Assembly (NCBI GenBank): GCA_037178855.1 | Contig: JASJZC010000007.1 | Span: forward strand, 9,610,001 to 9,674,000 | Source: Oscheius sp. JU75 | Lineage: Eukaryota; Nematoda; Chromadorea; Rhabditida; Rhabditidae | Length of the DNA: 64,000 nucleotides | Direction of reading: 5' to 3' | In this document: positions 47,601 through 58,535 of the stretch, piece after piece | How positions within the stretch are numbered: position 1 is the first letter of the stretch | Layout of the letters: the number at the start of each line of letters is the position of its first letter | The notes under the pieces: model-generated | What the model was told of the DNA's origin: nothing | What the model saw: only the letters and a program-made list of their open reading frames with translations | Database searches by the model: none | Program-made: the position numbers and the translations under genes

Positions 47601-49990
47601 TAGAAGAGGTGATGCATGATGATGATGCAAGTAGCTACGTAATAGTAGAAAATTACTAGAAAGCATCAGAAGTCAATGGCAAGACTGTCTTTAAAGCACT
47701 GTCATCTTCTCACTCCTAGTTATACTCTCGTCCCTCTATCAACCACCGGATCAGGAAAAAAATTAATTTTCAGTACTTGACATAGTCTAGAGGTCAATCT
47801 TGTCCGTGTTTCTTTGGGAAACTAACCAATGATCCATACAACATCTGTTATACAAGTTCCAAATGACTTAAGTTTGTGGCATCCATCTAATTGAGAATAC
47901 CATAAATGGGCTTTGTCGAAGAGACTACAGAGGCGTCAAAACTTTAACTCTAGAGAATCACCACTGTTCTGGGGGTGGTATCATTTGACCAGGAAGACTG
48001 ACATCAAACCCCGTCGTCGAACCTCTTTTTAAGCTAGCAATTTCAGTGCTGCTTACATCAAAAGGGTCTCGCATCTCAATTTCCTGGAAATCTCTTGGGG
48101 ATGTAGGTGGGCGGTTAATTATTTAGCAACACGGAAACGCCCGGAAGCTGCGGGAATACGGTAAAGAAACGCACTCAGTTTTGTCTGAGCACAGAGGTTG
48201 TCGTAACATAAAGCTAGCTAAAAAGACTGCTTTGTGGATACGAAGACAGTGGTTTTATGGCGGTGAACAGATGTAATCGGAGTAACGACTCCAGAATAGC
48301 TGTTAGCACAACAATCGTATAGTCAAACTCACCTGCTGAAACATGGAAGTTGGAGGTTTCAGGACAGAAAATTGAGTTCATGAAAGTGGAAATCTAGAAG
48401 ATGGTCAGTCACTTTTACACACTAAAAACTCCAGTTTATGTATTGGAATCAAAGTATGAGCAGAGTTGGTTTTTGTTTGCAATACAGTTGGGGGTGGCGG
48501 TCAAATTGGCTTTTTGAAAAAACCAAGGATGAAACTTGATAGGTGAGTCGGAGGTCAAGTTTTCTAGGTTTTAGAAGTGAAACATGGGTCGACAAGTGCA
48601 AATACCTTCATCAACTTAGCTGAAAGGGAGACTACCAGAAGTTAAAAAAAAATACTGTCCGTTCTATTCAAAGCGAGACATGCCTGTAAGTCACCTTCGA
48701 AAGTAGCTGCATTGTTAAGGCGCGCCTTTTTGGCTCGAACGAGCCAGCCCGGACTTCAAACCTAAAACTTCTGTCCAGGAGTGACCCAAGCCGAGTTTTA
48801 CCCGGACAAGTTCAGCCTGAGCGAGACAAGGTTTAAGCATACTTGTCAAATATGAAAGAAAAGAAACATTGGGAGGCAGAGAGACTTGAAACCAGGAAAT
48901 TGGTGATAGGATCTCAAACCGACAAGTTTGACTAGGGAATAAAAATTCGCTGCCCAACCTTTTCTAGGAACACCTTCACCTCCGTAGCAAACTACTACCA
49001 ATTTACCGGCCTCGGTAGAATGAAGAGATCGGTTGGGTCGCGGCGGGGATCGAACTTGGGACCTTTTTATTAGCGCTGGTGCCACCTGCCACGGGGCTAT
49101 CCAGTCGTTTGGCAATTAAAAAAATATCTCAAAAAGAGGAGGTATAGTTTGAGCAGAAAGATACAAATTGGAACCACTTGAGCTGTCTTCAGCGAATGAA
49201 AAATGGATGTCAACAATGACTGGGGAGATATAGCTGAGAAAGTTTTGCAGCTGTTTTCAGGGTCCAAAGACTTCTGCAAAAGATGATCCCGTCCCATCTT
49301 GGATTCATGACTTTTGCTGCAGCTCTTCTTCCACCGTCTAGTCTCAATAAAAAAGGTATACTCAAGACCAAAAGTGCACCTCACACAGCCATTTTTCAGA
49401 GCTATGTTGAAACCAATTGGACAGGTGTGCTTCCGGCGCGAATGGACGTCGTGACGTAACATTTGGCGGGGCCAGGTATTGAAAAAAGGATACGAAAATT
49501 GACAAGAGCCGGCATGTTCTGGCCGAGAAAATGAACGATCAGCTAGGAGCCGTCACAGAACAAATGGGGGCTTAAGGTGGAGCATCAGTCCTAGGGGGCA
49601 ATAACCCGGGGTATGTAAGTGCGAACAACATATTACAATTTGCGATACGATTACACCAGCTGAGCTGACCAGCAGTAAGAGATAACATCTCTGGAGAGTG
49701 ACCAGCTGAGAGGCGAAAACTCTCATGACTCATTTTTCAAATGCTAAACTCGAAGCTGTCTGTAAAGGTCATGACGAAAACTTTATCCCATTTTTGGAAT
49801 CTCTAGAAAGTAGTTTTCTCAATGTTGATAAGGTTTAAATAAAAAAATGACAAGTACATTAGAGTAGCTGCTAGTGTTTAACGCGATTGTCCGGCGACTA
49901 GTCCATAGCGGTCACTCTCGAAATGGCGACGCTTACCTCACTGAATAACTGATTGAAAATGAATGGCCGAAGCCAATATAGCTGTTCCAT
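44692..49990 (-). CDS. Tentative single-pass membrane protein with long introns
   Basis: Six minus-strand exons have acceptable splice sites and compatible phases: 49990-49937, 48393-48333, 48093-48057, 46346-46215, 44977-44812, 44772-44692, about 176 residues. The best part is the last three: an exon with one strong transmembrane segment (LLYVTIGILFTYTILLIGFF), a basic, Pro-rich tail exon (SLSNPPRPYHVNDYLHPKYS), and a terminal exon after a 39-nt intron. The first three exons are short and could be wrong. The predicted topology is a short N-terminal part, one membrane pass and a cytoplasmic tail of about 80 residues. I do not recognise a family. A longer gene reaching toward 52 kb is possible. 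Expression or conservation data would be needed to believe it. Confidence 0.3.
49010..49095 (-). repeat. tRNA-derived SINE-like head
   Basis: The minus strand shows TGGATAGCCCCGTGGCAGG (A-box-like) and, about 25 nt on, GGTCCCAAGTTCGATCCCC (a good B-box). The arms do not fold into a proper tRNA: acceptor ends do not pair and the anticodon region is A-rich. An RNA polymerase III promoter followed by unrelated sequence is typical of a SINE. Only one copy is seen here, so the family is unproven. Confidence 0.4.
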
Positions 49991-51099
49991 ACTAGTGGGA
50001 CCAGGTAGAGGGGTAAAAGAACAGAGAGGCAGAGGAACAGAGAGGCAGAGGGTCTTCTGAGAAAAGATTCCTGGTGAGAAGTGATTCTGACCACACAATG
50101 GCGACCAAGTGGTGGAAAAAGTAAAGCATTTTCGTCGAGTAGTTTTGCTGGATGCTTGGAGAGTGCTTTCGGAAAGGGAAAAGCAGTGTGAAGACAATCA
50201 CGTCTAAGAGTCTAAAATGAGTCGCCACACACGAGACGAATGTCAAGAAGGTATTTTTGTAATGTCAGTCATTTAAGATGTATGACTGTCACTTGTGGCA
50301 AACCCGGATTACAAACATCAGTTTCCGTGAAACAACTTTATTTATTTTAACTAACTGGAACGTGGTCCAGAACCATGTAGACCAAGCATATTACCCAGAA
50401 ACAGGTGCCTAAAAGCTGCACATTTATTTACAGTATCGTCGACAATGAGGAAAGCCCATATAGAGAGCGCTAGATTAGGAAACTAGAAGAGATGACCGCA
50501 GTCCCAGCGGCTCAGGCCACTCCTCCCTTCACAGCTACAGGGCGCGCACATGTGGTCAGGACTGTTTATGGAACCATAAGATAAAACAGATAGATAGAAC
50601 GACAAAGAGTTGGATGCAATTTGAAGGTTTCATTTCGAAGCAGCTCAGAGAGACTCATCTGAAACAAAAACACGCAAACGTGCGTACGTGTTGTCGTCGA
50701 TAGCGAGACAGGCCAACTGGCAGCTACTCAGAGATGCTCACCGGGTGTTTGGACAGGCCGGTGGATCCCATTCCATGTATCTCTTTCCCCTTTCTACATA
50801 GTACAAGGTGATTCCTACATACCTTTATCGTGTCTCATCGCACAATCTATATCCGTCAAGACCTTCGTCGGATTGAAGAATACCCTAAATCGTATCGTTT
50901 GCTAGAGGGATAAGACTACTCAGAAAGGTTTCGTAGAAACCTTCTTCTCTGAGAGGTCTGAACAGATCACCTGAAAAAATTCAGTCTGTTGAATAAGACC
51001 AGGCTGTGGGCGTTGTTTTTTCAATGTTGTAGAGCAGAACCTCGAATAATGGCGTTCATACCTGGGACAAAGTCTGGCCTCTTTTTTTTCCAGTCAATG
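49991..51099. other. Region with no supported gene
   Basis: A perfect 16-nt tandem pair (aacagagaggcagagg, 50020-50051) stands out within purine-rich sequence. Open frames at 49898-50246 (-) overlap each other and the first exon of the tentative membrane gene. Nothing else is recognisable. Confidence 0.4.
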
Positions 51100-51530
51100 C
51101 TTTAATTCTGAAGATTTGCTGTTTGCCGGAAGATATTCTGTGAAGTTGTAACCCATGCACTCCAGACAGAATGTGTGACCACATAGGAAGACTAAAAATT
51201 AAGAAATAATTTGAGGGAGGAAGAGCAGATAGTGACAATTCGAATGTTTAAGCTAGTTTAAAACAAAGAACTTACTAGGAAATTGATAATTCGTTGAAGT
51301 TTTGACCGCATTTGTATGCTTGCTTTTGTATGGCTAGCTTCAATGTGCATTCCTTACAAACAGTGTGACAGCCCTGGAAAACCTTTGGACAGCGATTGCA
51401 CTTATTGTACTTCTAAAATTAGCGACTGTTCAAAGTTTTGTTTCACTCCTCATGAGGCAGACACCACAACAGTAAACCGAGGATTCCAAGTCGTGTGACA
51501 CGAATATCAATAAAATTCTCTTACATCTAA
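51100..51530 (-). pseudogene. RING-finger-like relic
   Basis: On the minus strand, 51195-51110 reads FLCGHTFCLECM after a splice acceptor, the classic C-x-H-xx-C-xx-C half of a RING domain. Further upstream, 51400-51290 reads NKCNRCPKVF then GCHTVCKECTLKLA, a second RING-like half in which the order Cys-Gly-His has become Gly-Cys-His, and 51470-51440 reads CCGVCLM. A 34-nt GT-AG intron separates the last two, but the reading frames do not match across it. So there are pieces of one or two RING fingers without an intact frame. A living gene with different exon choice cannot be ruled out. Confidence 0.45.
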
Positions 51531-52316
51531 ATAAAATGGAGAGATGAAAAAAGATCGGTTTTCTCGGTCGAAGGAGAGAAGATAGTGACTGACTTTTCGG
51601 ATGTACGGGAAGGTTTGAAGCTTTCAGGTTGACTGGGAGCGACTGGGAAAGCTAATTTTACCTGTGGCTTGTCAGGATGGTAAATGCTATGTGAAGCCCG
51701 TGTCTCTTTCAGTACTAAGGTGTATTTTAACATTTCATGGGAGCAGTACTCTTCTCTTTGTATTGCAACCGTTGGAAGTATTACCCTAACCCGAATTCCA
51801 TACATATGGATTTCAGAAAGATATTTTCAGTTCCTAAACTGTTTACTCCAAAAAGACAGTGACTTGAAACCGCAGGACGATCGACTTCGGCCAGAACTGT
51901 TCCCTCCTGTAGCCGACCATTCATTTTTGCCTAACAGTAGCAGTACCAATGTCTTAAAGTTCCGGCCGAGTCGTCTAAGGCGCTGCGTCCAGGTCGCGGT
52001 CCTCTCCAGGAGGTAAATTCGAATACTGCGGATGATAGAAATCTTTTGATTTTGGTTCCTAAACAGAAGTAACCACCATTTTCTGTTGTACGCAACAAAA
52101 ACATAGCTAACTCTATATATTGGTTTTCCTCTCGAATCCCGAATGCTCAGGCGTCTCTGGTAGGCCATGGTGTGGCAGGGTCAACTTGTTGTGTTCTTTA
52201 GAGCGCTCATCGATTGGTCCGCTTCAGATAAAAACAAGAGCCTCGACCGACCAAACAAGCATTTTAACGTTCACTTCCTCCCTCGAAAGTTTGCAACACC
52301 TTGAAATTTCAGTAAT
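51531..52316. other. Upstream region of the amine oxidase gene
   Basis: Frames at 51527-51805 (-) and 51827-52168 (-) are open but unrecognisable. A minus-strand ATG at 52168 (MAYQRRLSIRDSRGK, then a GTTAGC donor) could be a first exon of a divergent gene, without further support. The region ends with the GAAATTTCAG acceptor 4 nt before the amine oxidase ATG. Confidence 0.4.
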
Positions 52317-55300
52317 ATGACCGACTCTCCTCCGGAAGACATCACCCTCGACTACGATGTTGTGGTCATCGGAGCTGGACTCTCGGGTTTGATTGCCGCA
52401 AACGAGCTCAGAGACAGATGTCCCGAACTTCGTGTAAATTTTTGTCACTTTTTGAACAAAAAATGTTTAGGTTCATATTGTGGAAGCAAAAGACCGTGTT
52501 GGCGGACGACTGCTCACTGTTCCTATCAAAGTTCACAAAAATCAACTCTCCCACTTCGATCTTGGAGGTTTGGCAGCCTTTTTCCATATTCCTATTGATT
52601 TTACAGGACAGTGGGTCGGAAAGAAGCAGTTGGAGGTCCTTCAACTAGCAAAGGAATTAGGAATCGAGACTTATGACCAGTATACAGACGGACACAAATG
52701 GGGACAGTTCGGTCAAGCGAAGCCGAGAAAGTATGATAGCACTCTTCCTCTTTCAAATATCAGGTATTTCTTTATGATTCCTTCTTTTTCACGATTCTTC
52801 AGACAATTTTCCATCTCTGAAATCCTGGATTTCCTCTTCAACATCACGAAAATCGAGGGATTGGTTTGGAAAGTTAGCTTACTATTTGGTTTTGACGAAA
52901 ATGGATGTTCAGTTGAACATGAAGGACATGTTCAAAAGAAGCAATGCCCAAACTCTCGATGAATTCTCCATTGCTAAATGGTCGAAGGAGAACGCTTGGA
53001 CTAGATCGTTCCCTGAACTACACGACATTGCTGTGAGAGCTCTCTATGGAGTGGAGCCGTCCAGGTAGACCACATCTTTTCATTTTATGTTTCAAAAACA
53101 ACAGCAAGAAAGAAATGAGAGGATACAGGCTACAGTTTGCCTTGTTACCGAGATGGTACCCCTGGAAGTTTTCCTGTCTAGACAGTATGGAAAAGTTTTT
53201 GGTCTTCAAAATCTTCGTTAATGAGATGGTTTGGGGAGAAAATGCTATCAACAATACCGAAAACGGTACGGATTTGTGTTCATTGTCTGCCTATGCGGAA
53301 CGGAAGAGGACTTCTTTCAAAAGCTTGCGTGGTTGCTAACGGTACGGGAAGACTAAACATTGTTTGATGAAAGAATACGAGTGAGAAAATGTTATTTTTC
53401 GAGATCATGTGGGAGAGAATTACCATAAGTTCGAAGACGGTACAGATTTGAGTTTATCCGGCACCTAAATCAGTACAAACAAGAGTGTCTCAGCTGTCGA
53501 GGCTGTCCAGTCAAAAGTTTGTCTTTTTCCCTAGATGGTACGTAAGAGAATCCACAAAAAAAGACCTGGTCAGTATTAGATGTTATGCGTTTACAGGGTT
53601 AACATGCTATTCCATCTTTCCATTGCCAAGTCTGCCGGTACGTTCATGAATCTCTGCGAAGCCGTCGGGAATGGTGCTCAGGCTATGAAACTTGTGGTAA
53701 GACCCTTTTCCTATCTTCTCAAAAAGGTTCTAGGGAGGAGCTCAACAGCTCTGTATAAAACTAGCTGCAAGACTTCCTGATGAATCTATCTCTTACGGAG
53801 AAGCTGTTCGTTTCCTCGATGTTAACGAGTCTGCCGGCACAACTACCATTCATTTGGAGTCTGTGGACGAGAGCAGGACCCGAAAAGTAGTGCACACATT
53901 ACTGAACTTCCATTTTCATAGATTCTTCGATGCTCTCGAGTGATCATGGCTATTCCACCTTGTCAGATCAACAAAATCGGCTTTACTCCTCATCTTCCTG
54001 ACATAAAGGTGCCCTCAACCGTCCTTTTTGTTGAAAATAACCTTTTAGCATAGACTCTACGAGAACATGATCATCGGGCATTATATCAAGTTTCTAATCA
54101 CCTACGAGACGGCATTCTGGCGGGAACAGGGTTTTTCTGGAGAGATCCTGAGCACGGGAAAGACTGAAATCCCGGGTGAAGTAGGTTTTTAAGAATCTTG
54201 TGGAACAGTATCTACTTCAGAAGCTTCCCATTATTGCCACATACGATTCCACAACTGTTGATGGAGCCCCAGCTCTTGTCGGCTTCATTCACCAGGAGTT
54301 TGCAGGTGAAATGGTCGTGTTCTAGTCTTAGTTTTGTTTAGATATGACTGTCGAGCAGCGATGCAATGAAGTAGTCAAAGATCTGGTCAGATTCCTTGGA
54401 AATCGAGCTCTGAACGAGTTCGTGGACTACAAGGACAAAGTAGATATTCATTTTTGAACCAAAGTTGAATTTTTCTTTACAGGTCTGGGCTCATGAACCA
54501 TACAATGGTGGCTGTCCGGCCAGCATCATCACTCCAGGAAACATGGACACTTTCCAGGTTATCCGAGAACCTTTCTATACGTAAGGTTCTTTCCTTATGC
54601 TCTTTTTAAAACCTTTTTAGTGTTCATTTTGCCGGAACGGAGACGGCTACCAAGTGGTGTGGCTACATGGACGGAGCCATAGAGAGCGGATACAGAGCAG
54701 CCCATGAAATTCTTCACTGCTTGGAGAAGCATACAGCTGCTTCTTACAATCGACTGGAGGGATCTGTCTTTGACAGTGACTATCGTCCACCACTACCTCC
54801 TTCGGACAACTACTCTAGCCTCAGGTCTCCGTGGTAAGTATGAACAGGTGGCTGTCGTATACGTTCTATGTGTTGGTGTTCTACCTAAAATATGTCTTCT
54901 CCATTTTCGGTACCTGTGAATCGGTCCTGGTTATGTTCTAACAAACAATTTTCTCTTCTAGTCCTGATCTCTTTATGTCTGTAAACCTCTTCACATCTTA
55001 TCCTGACAACTATGTTTGGGCGTCTGGTCAAAAAACTCAAGTCGGATCCCACTCGGGTTGGGTTATAGGGTCGAGCTGGTGCGGTTCGACTCGTGGACCG
55101 CTTGAGGCAGGTATGGGTCAGGACAAATAGGCCGAAAAACCTTTCAGCCTGTCCACTTCTTTTCATGCTCATATGACCATCTCTGATCTTTTCAATCTGT
55201 CCTTGTCAACTTATCGGATTCTTACAATGTCGAAACATTTGCTTGCAGTCGATATGACTTTCTCATTTCGAATCTCTGTCAACTTGCTCGGCTCATACTC

Positions 55301-55501
55301 TGTTTCTGTTAATCTTGGATGTCTCGGCTAACCAGATTCATGTTTTTGCCTAGGTGGCGCCGCCTCTTCTTCGGATCGGTTCTGGTCGTCGGGATCTACG
55401 CCTACAGTCAGAAGTATCGTCTCTCGTACACGGCCAAAGCCGTGAAGCCGATCGAGAATACTCTTCTTCGCTGGACTACCGGCATCATTTGGCCCGAATA
55501 G
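52317..55501 (+). CDS. Flavin-containing monoamine oxidase, membrane anchored
   Basis: FAD-dependent oxidative deamination of amines. Fourteen exons (52317-52433, 52471-52567, 52607-52763, 52803-52872, 52913-53064, 53597-53696, 53734-53886, 53922-54008, 54049-54180, 54221-54305, 54342-54439, 54483-54580, 54621-54833, 55354-55501) encode 568 residues with consistent phases; most introns are 35-45 nt. Domain order: [17 protein letters not shown] (FAD ADP-binding), [25 protein letters not shown], then YNGGCP with the Cys (about residue 427) that corresponds to the covalent FAD attachment site of MAO-A/B, and [18 protein letters not shown]. The last exon holds [17 protein letters not shown], a C-terminal transmembrane anchor as in MAO of the outer mitochondrial membrane. 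A TTTCAG acceptor sits just before the ATG. Intron 13 is 520 nt. Two broken copies lie downstream. Confidence 0.9.
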
Positions 55502-55697
55502 CTTCCTTTTTTGTATATTTAGCTTACAGGTGTTTGTACAGGTTTCTTAGCACACAATGTCTCCAAATTTGCTTAGCTTTTGAGAACAAATTTTCAAGGT
55601 CGTGTTCATTTCGAAATCCGGTTTCTCCCACAGCGCCCGGATTAAAATATATCATTGTTTTACAATAAATCATATATTATTGTCTTTTTTGTTTCAA

Positions 55698-55912
55698 TGT
55701 TCAACTGAACATCTATTTTCATCAAAACCAAGTAGTAAGCTAACTTTCCAAACCAATCCCTCGATTTTCGTGATGTTGAAGCAGGATCTTAGAGAAGGGA
55801 AACTGTCTGGAGGATCGTGAAAAAGAAGGATTCACAAAAAAATGCCTGATATTTGAAAGAGGAAGAGTGCTATCATACTTTCTCGGCTTCGCTTGACCGA
55901 ACTGTCCCCATT
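55698..55912 (-). pseudogene. Inverted fragment of the amine oxidase gene
   Basis: The minus strand matches 52695-52922 of the intact gene: end of exon 3, the 39-nt intron, exon 4, the following intron and the first bases of exon 5. Exon 4 has lost about nine bases and bears several substitutions. Introns are retained, so this is a DNA-level duplication, not a retrocopy. It lies 200 bp beyond the parent gene's stop, pointing the other way. Confidence 0.9.
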
Positions 55913-55919
55913 TGTTATA

Positions 55920-57490
55920 AACTTTTTTTAATTGGTCTATTTATAACGCTCGGGTGACATACAAACAAGGAGATAAGACGAGCAGTATGGCGCCAGGGCA
56001 ATGACAAATAAGTCTTCTTGAGTAATCTAGAGCCTTCGTGTTGTCCTTTTTCCTGATATAAATAAGGTTTTTATCATTTCTTTCTCAGTCTTGATTCCAG
56101 TCCCGTTCTGCATTATCGTCTCTGTATTGAATCTTCGCGAACGACCTTCTAATATCCTTGTACAATACTAAACGCTCTACAATACTGCATTCTTCAAAAT
56201 ATCCTAATTTTGTTTAGTATTTTCCTTCTGGCCTAAAGAATAATTTCATCATTAAAAATGTTTTCAATTTTATTGGTATTACCTGAGTAAAAATTTGAGG
56301 AAATCATTTTATCATCATTATTATTTTGATCATCCTTGTTTATTTAACTTCTAATTTCTTAACTACCATCCAATTTTATTAATGCTATTCCATACTTCCT
56401 ATCCAAAAACTCGTGTGGAAATGAGTAATTAAAAGTTGAATCGTTGGATGTTGACCAAAATTAAGGCTACTTTGATTTAATATAACTATCATAGATTATT
56501 CCAATATCTTGCTTATTTTATGAAAATGCAATTATTTCGGTCAAAAATTTAGCCGCTTTTGGATGATATCATGATTCAAATTCCTACCTTTAATCCTGCT
56601 TCCACTTTTACCTGCATTAATTGGTTATGAATGATAATTCTACTAAAAAATTCTAAGTACTTGAAAATAAGAGAACATCATACTAACATATCAAATCATT
56701 GATTTTAAATTATACCGCTTATTATCGTCGCTTTGTCAAGTGTCATTTGCGAAGTTGTCAGAGTTGGCTGGGGCAATATATGTCTCATATTTCATCGTTC
56801 TTTGTTTTTTTTTATGAAACACAATTTAGTTTTTAGTAACATCAATTCCATACAGTGATCCAGTGTACAATCAACAATGGACAGTTCTGACTCCGACGGC
56901 TTTGGAACCATTGATTATCCATCCACTCCGACCGAGAGTTCTTCCGAGACTTCTTCGGAGAGTTCTTCCAAAAAAAAATAATATGACTGATATGGCCCCC
57001 CGGTCGACTTATGAGACATTCTTCATCCAATGTAGTCTCGATTTATAATATAAAATTACCACTACTATACAATTTTAAATTGTAGGTTTTTATCCTGACG
57101 ACTTGTTGATATTATTAGTCGTATAAGGTTCCCTACATATGTATTCATTTGTAACCCCTTCAATAAAAGGTTTATTTTTCTTAGTTTTTGTGACTCGTCC
57201 GTTAAAGATAAGTAAACAATAATAACCAAGGAGATGAGCATTAGCAAAATCGCTGAAAAATATGAGATGAGCTGTGAGACGGAAACTGTGCCAGACTATT
57301 TGATAAAACCCTGGTTTTAGCGATGCATAAGTGGTAAACTGGGTAAATATTGCTTAAAATATAGGAGGGTGCGGGAGGTGCGTGAAGGGTGTGCTAGAAG
57401 TTGGGTACTTGATAAAGGTAAAAAATATATGAAATGGAAAAATGGGAAAATTGGGGCATTATGGGGAGTTTATTGGAAGAGGAGGAAAGG
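55920..57490. other. AT-rich island between two amine oxidase fragments
   Basis: About 1.5 kb that is visibly richer in A and T than its surroundings, especially 56090-56860, with long stretches of T/A-rich simple sequence. It is bracketed by the inverted and the direct copies of the amine oxidase gene. No terminal repeats could be identified at its ends. Its only GC-richer stretch is the short frame at 56877-56981. Confidence 0.6.
56877..56981 (+). CDS. Short acidic serine-rich open frame (uncertain)
   Basis: A 34-residue frame starting MDSSDSDGFG and ending in a Ser/Glu/Thr-rich stretch with three Lys. A CCATACAG acceptor lies 22 nt before the ATG. Base composition is GC-richer than the AT-rich island around it, which hints at former or present coding. 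It could be an isolated exon, a small protein, or a fragment of a mobile element. No homology is recognised. Confidence 0.25.
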   Translation: MDSSDSDGFGTIDYPSTPTESSSETSSESSSKKK

Positions 57491-57514
57491 AGTGTGTCAG
57501 AAACGCCTATTATA

Positions 57515-58190
57515 TACTACTAAGTCCCCGACATCATTTTCGACTACGATGTCGTGGTCATCTGTTCACAAAAATCAGCTCTCCCACTTCGCTCTTGAAG
57601 GTTTGATAGCCTTTTCCATATTCCTATTGATTTTACAGGTCAGTGGGTCGGAAAGAAGCAGTTGGAGGTCCTTCAACTAGCAAAGGAATTAGGAATCGAG
57701 ACTTATGACCAGTATACAGACGGACACAAATGGGGACAGTTCGGTCAAGCGAAGCCGAGAAAGTATGATAGCACTCTTCCTCTTTCAAATATCAGGCATT
57801 TTTTTGTGAATCCTTCTTTTTCACGATTCTTCAGACAATTTTCCATCTCTGAAATCCTGGATTTCCTCTTCAACATCAAGAAAATCGAGGGATTGGTTTG
57901 GAAGGTTGGCTTCGGCACGGCCAAATCCGTGAAGCCGATCGAGAATACTCTTCTTCGCTGGATCATTTGGCCCGAATAGCTTCCCTTTTTGTATATTCAG
58001 CTTACAAGTTTGTACAGGTTTCTTAGCACACAATGTCTCCAAATTCGCTTAGCATTTGAGAACAAACTTTCAAGGTCGTGTTCATTTCGAAATCCGGTTT
58101 CTCCACAGCGTCCGGATCAAAATATTCCATTGTTTTACAATAAATCAGACTTTATTGTCTTCTCCCTCGAGAAAGAAGACATTACTCGTT
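57515..58190 (+). pseudogene. Truncated direct copy of the amine oxidase gene
   Basis: The copy contains a scrap of exon 1 (DYDVVVI), the end of exon 2, exons 3 and 4 with their introns, then jumps within a few bases to exon 14 at CGGCACGGCC and continues through the stop codon and about 200 bp of the parent's 3' flank. Exons 5-13 are missing. The donor after exon 3 is changed from GT to GC, but that 39-nt intron is open in frame, so a protein of about 106 residues reads from a Met at 57662 across the junction to the original stop. Exon 1 is broken (the FAD-binding GxGxxG is lost), so no enzyme can be made. Confidence 0.9.
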
Positions 58191-58535
58191 ATCTTAACTT
58201 TCAACACAAACGGTCACATGTAGCACGTCCCGTCTCCCATGATTTCTCTCAGTGTTTTGCATCAGGGAGAGGAGGAGCTTCCGAAATGTTCTCTCTCACT
58301 CGTGGTTGTTTCAACACAAGCGCAAGTGTGTATTGCAGCCGCTAAAAACACGTGGCGTCCCTGCCCAAGCACTACGCATTATTACGTCAATGAGGCTCAC
58401 GTATGGGCGCCGAAGCTTCAAATACCTTGTGCGCGCCACCGTTGAATGTATTCGATCCATTGTCCCCTCTATTATTCATTTCGTTCTACACACTCACTTT
58501 TCTCTTTTTTACACTCGTGATGATAAATTTCCAGA
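58191..58535. other. Upstream region of the acyltransferase gene
   Basis: About 340 bp between the amine oxidase copy and the acyltransferase start. Overlapping short frames are not supported. It ends with a TTTCCAG acceptor one nucleotide before the ATG. Confidence 0.5.

Noticed and set aside
49097-49462. 121-codon minus-strand frame with several cysteines
   Set aside because: Runs through the tRNA-derived SINE flank and shows no recognisable domain or splice context.
51316-51498. 60-codon plus-strand frame with a hydrophobic start, six cysteines and AATAAA just after the stop; looked like a small secreted peptide gene
   Set aside because: The opposite strand over the same bases encodes RING-finger blocks with splice sites, which explains the cysteines as antisense reading. 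No acceptor precedes the ATG.
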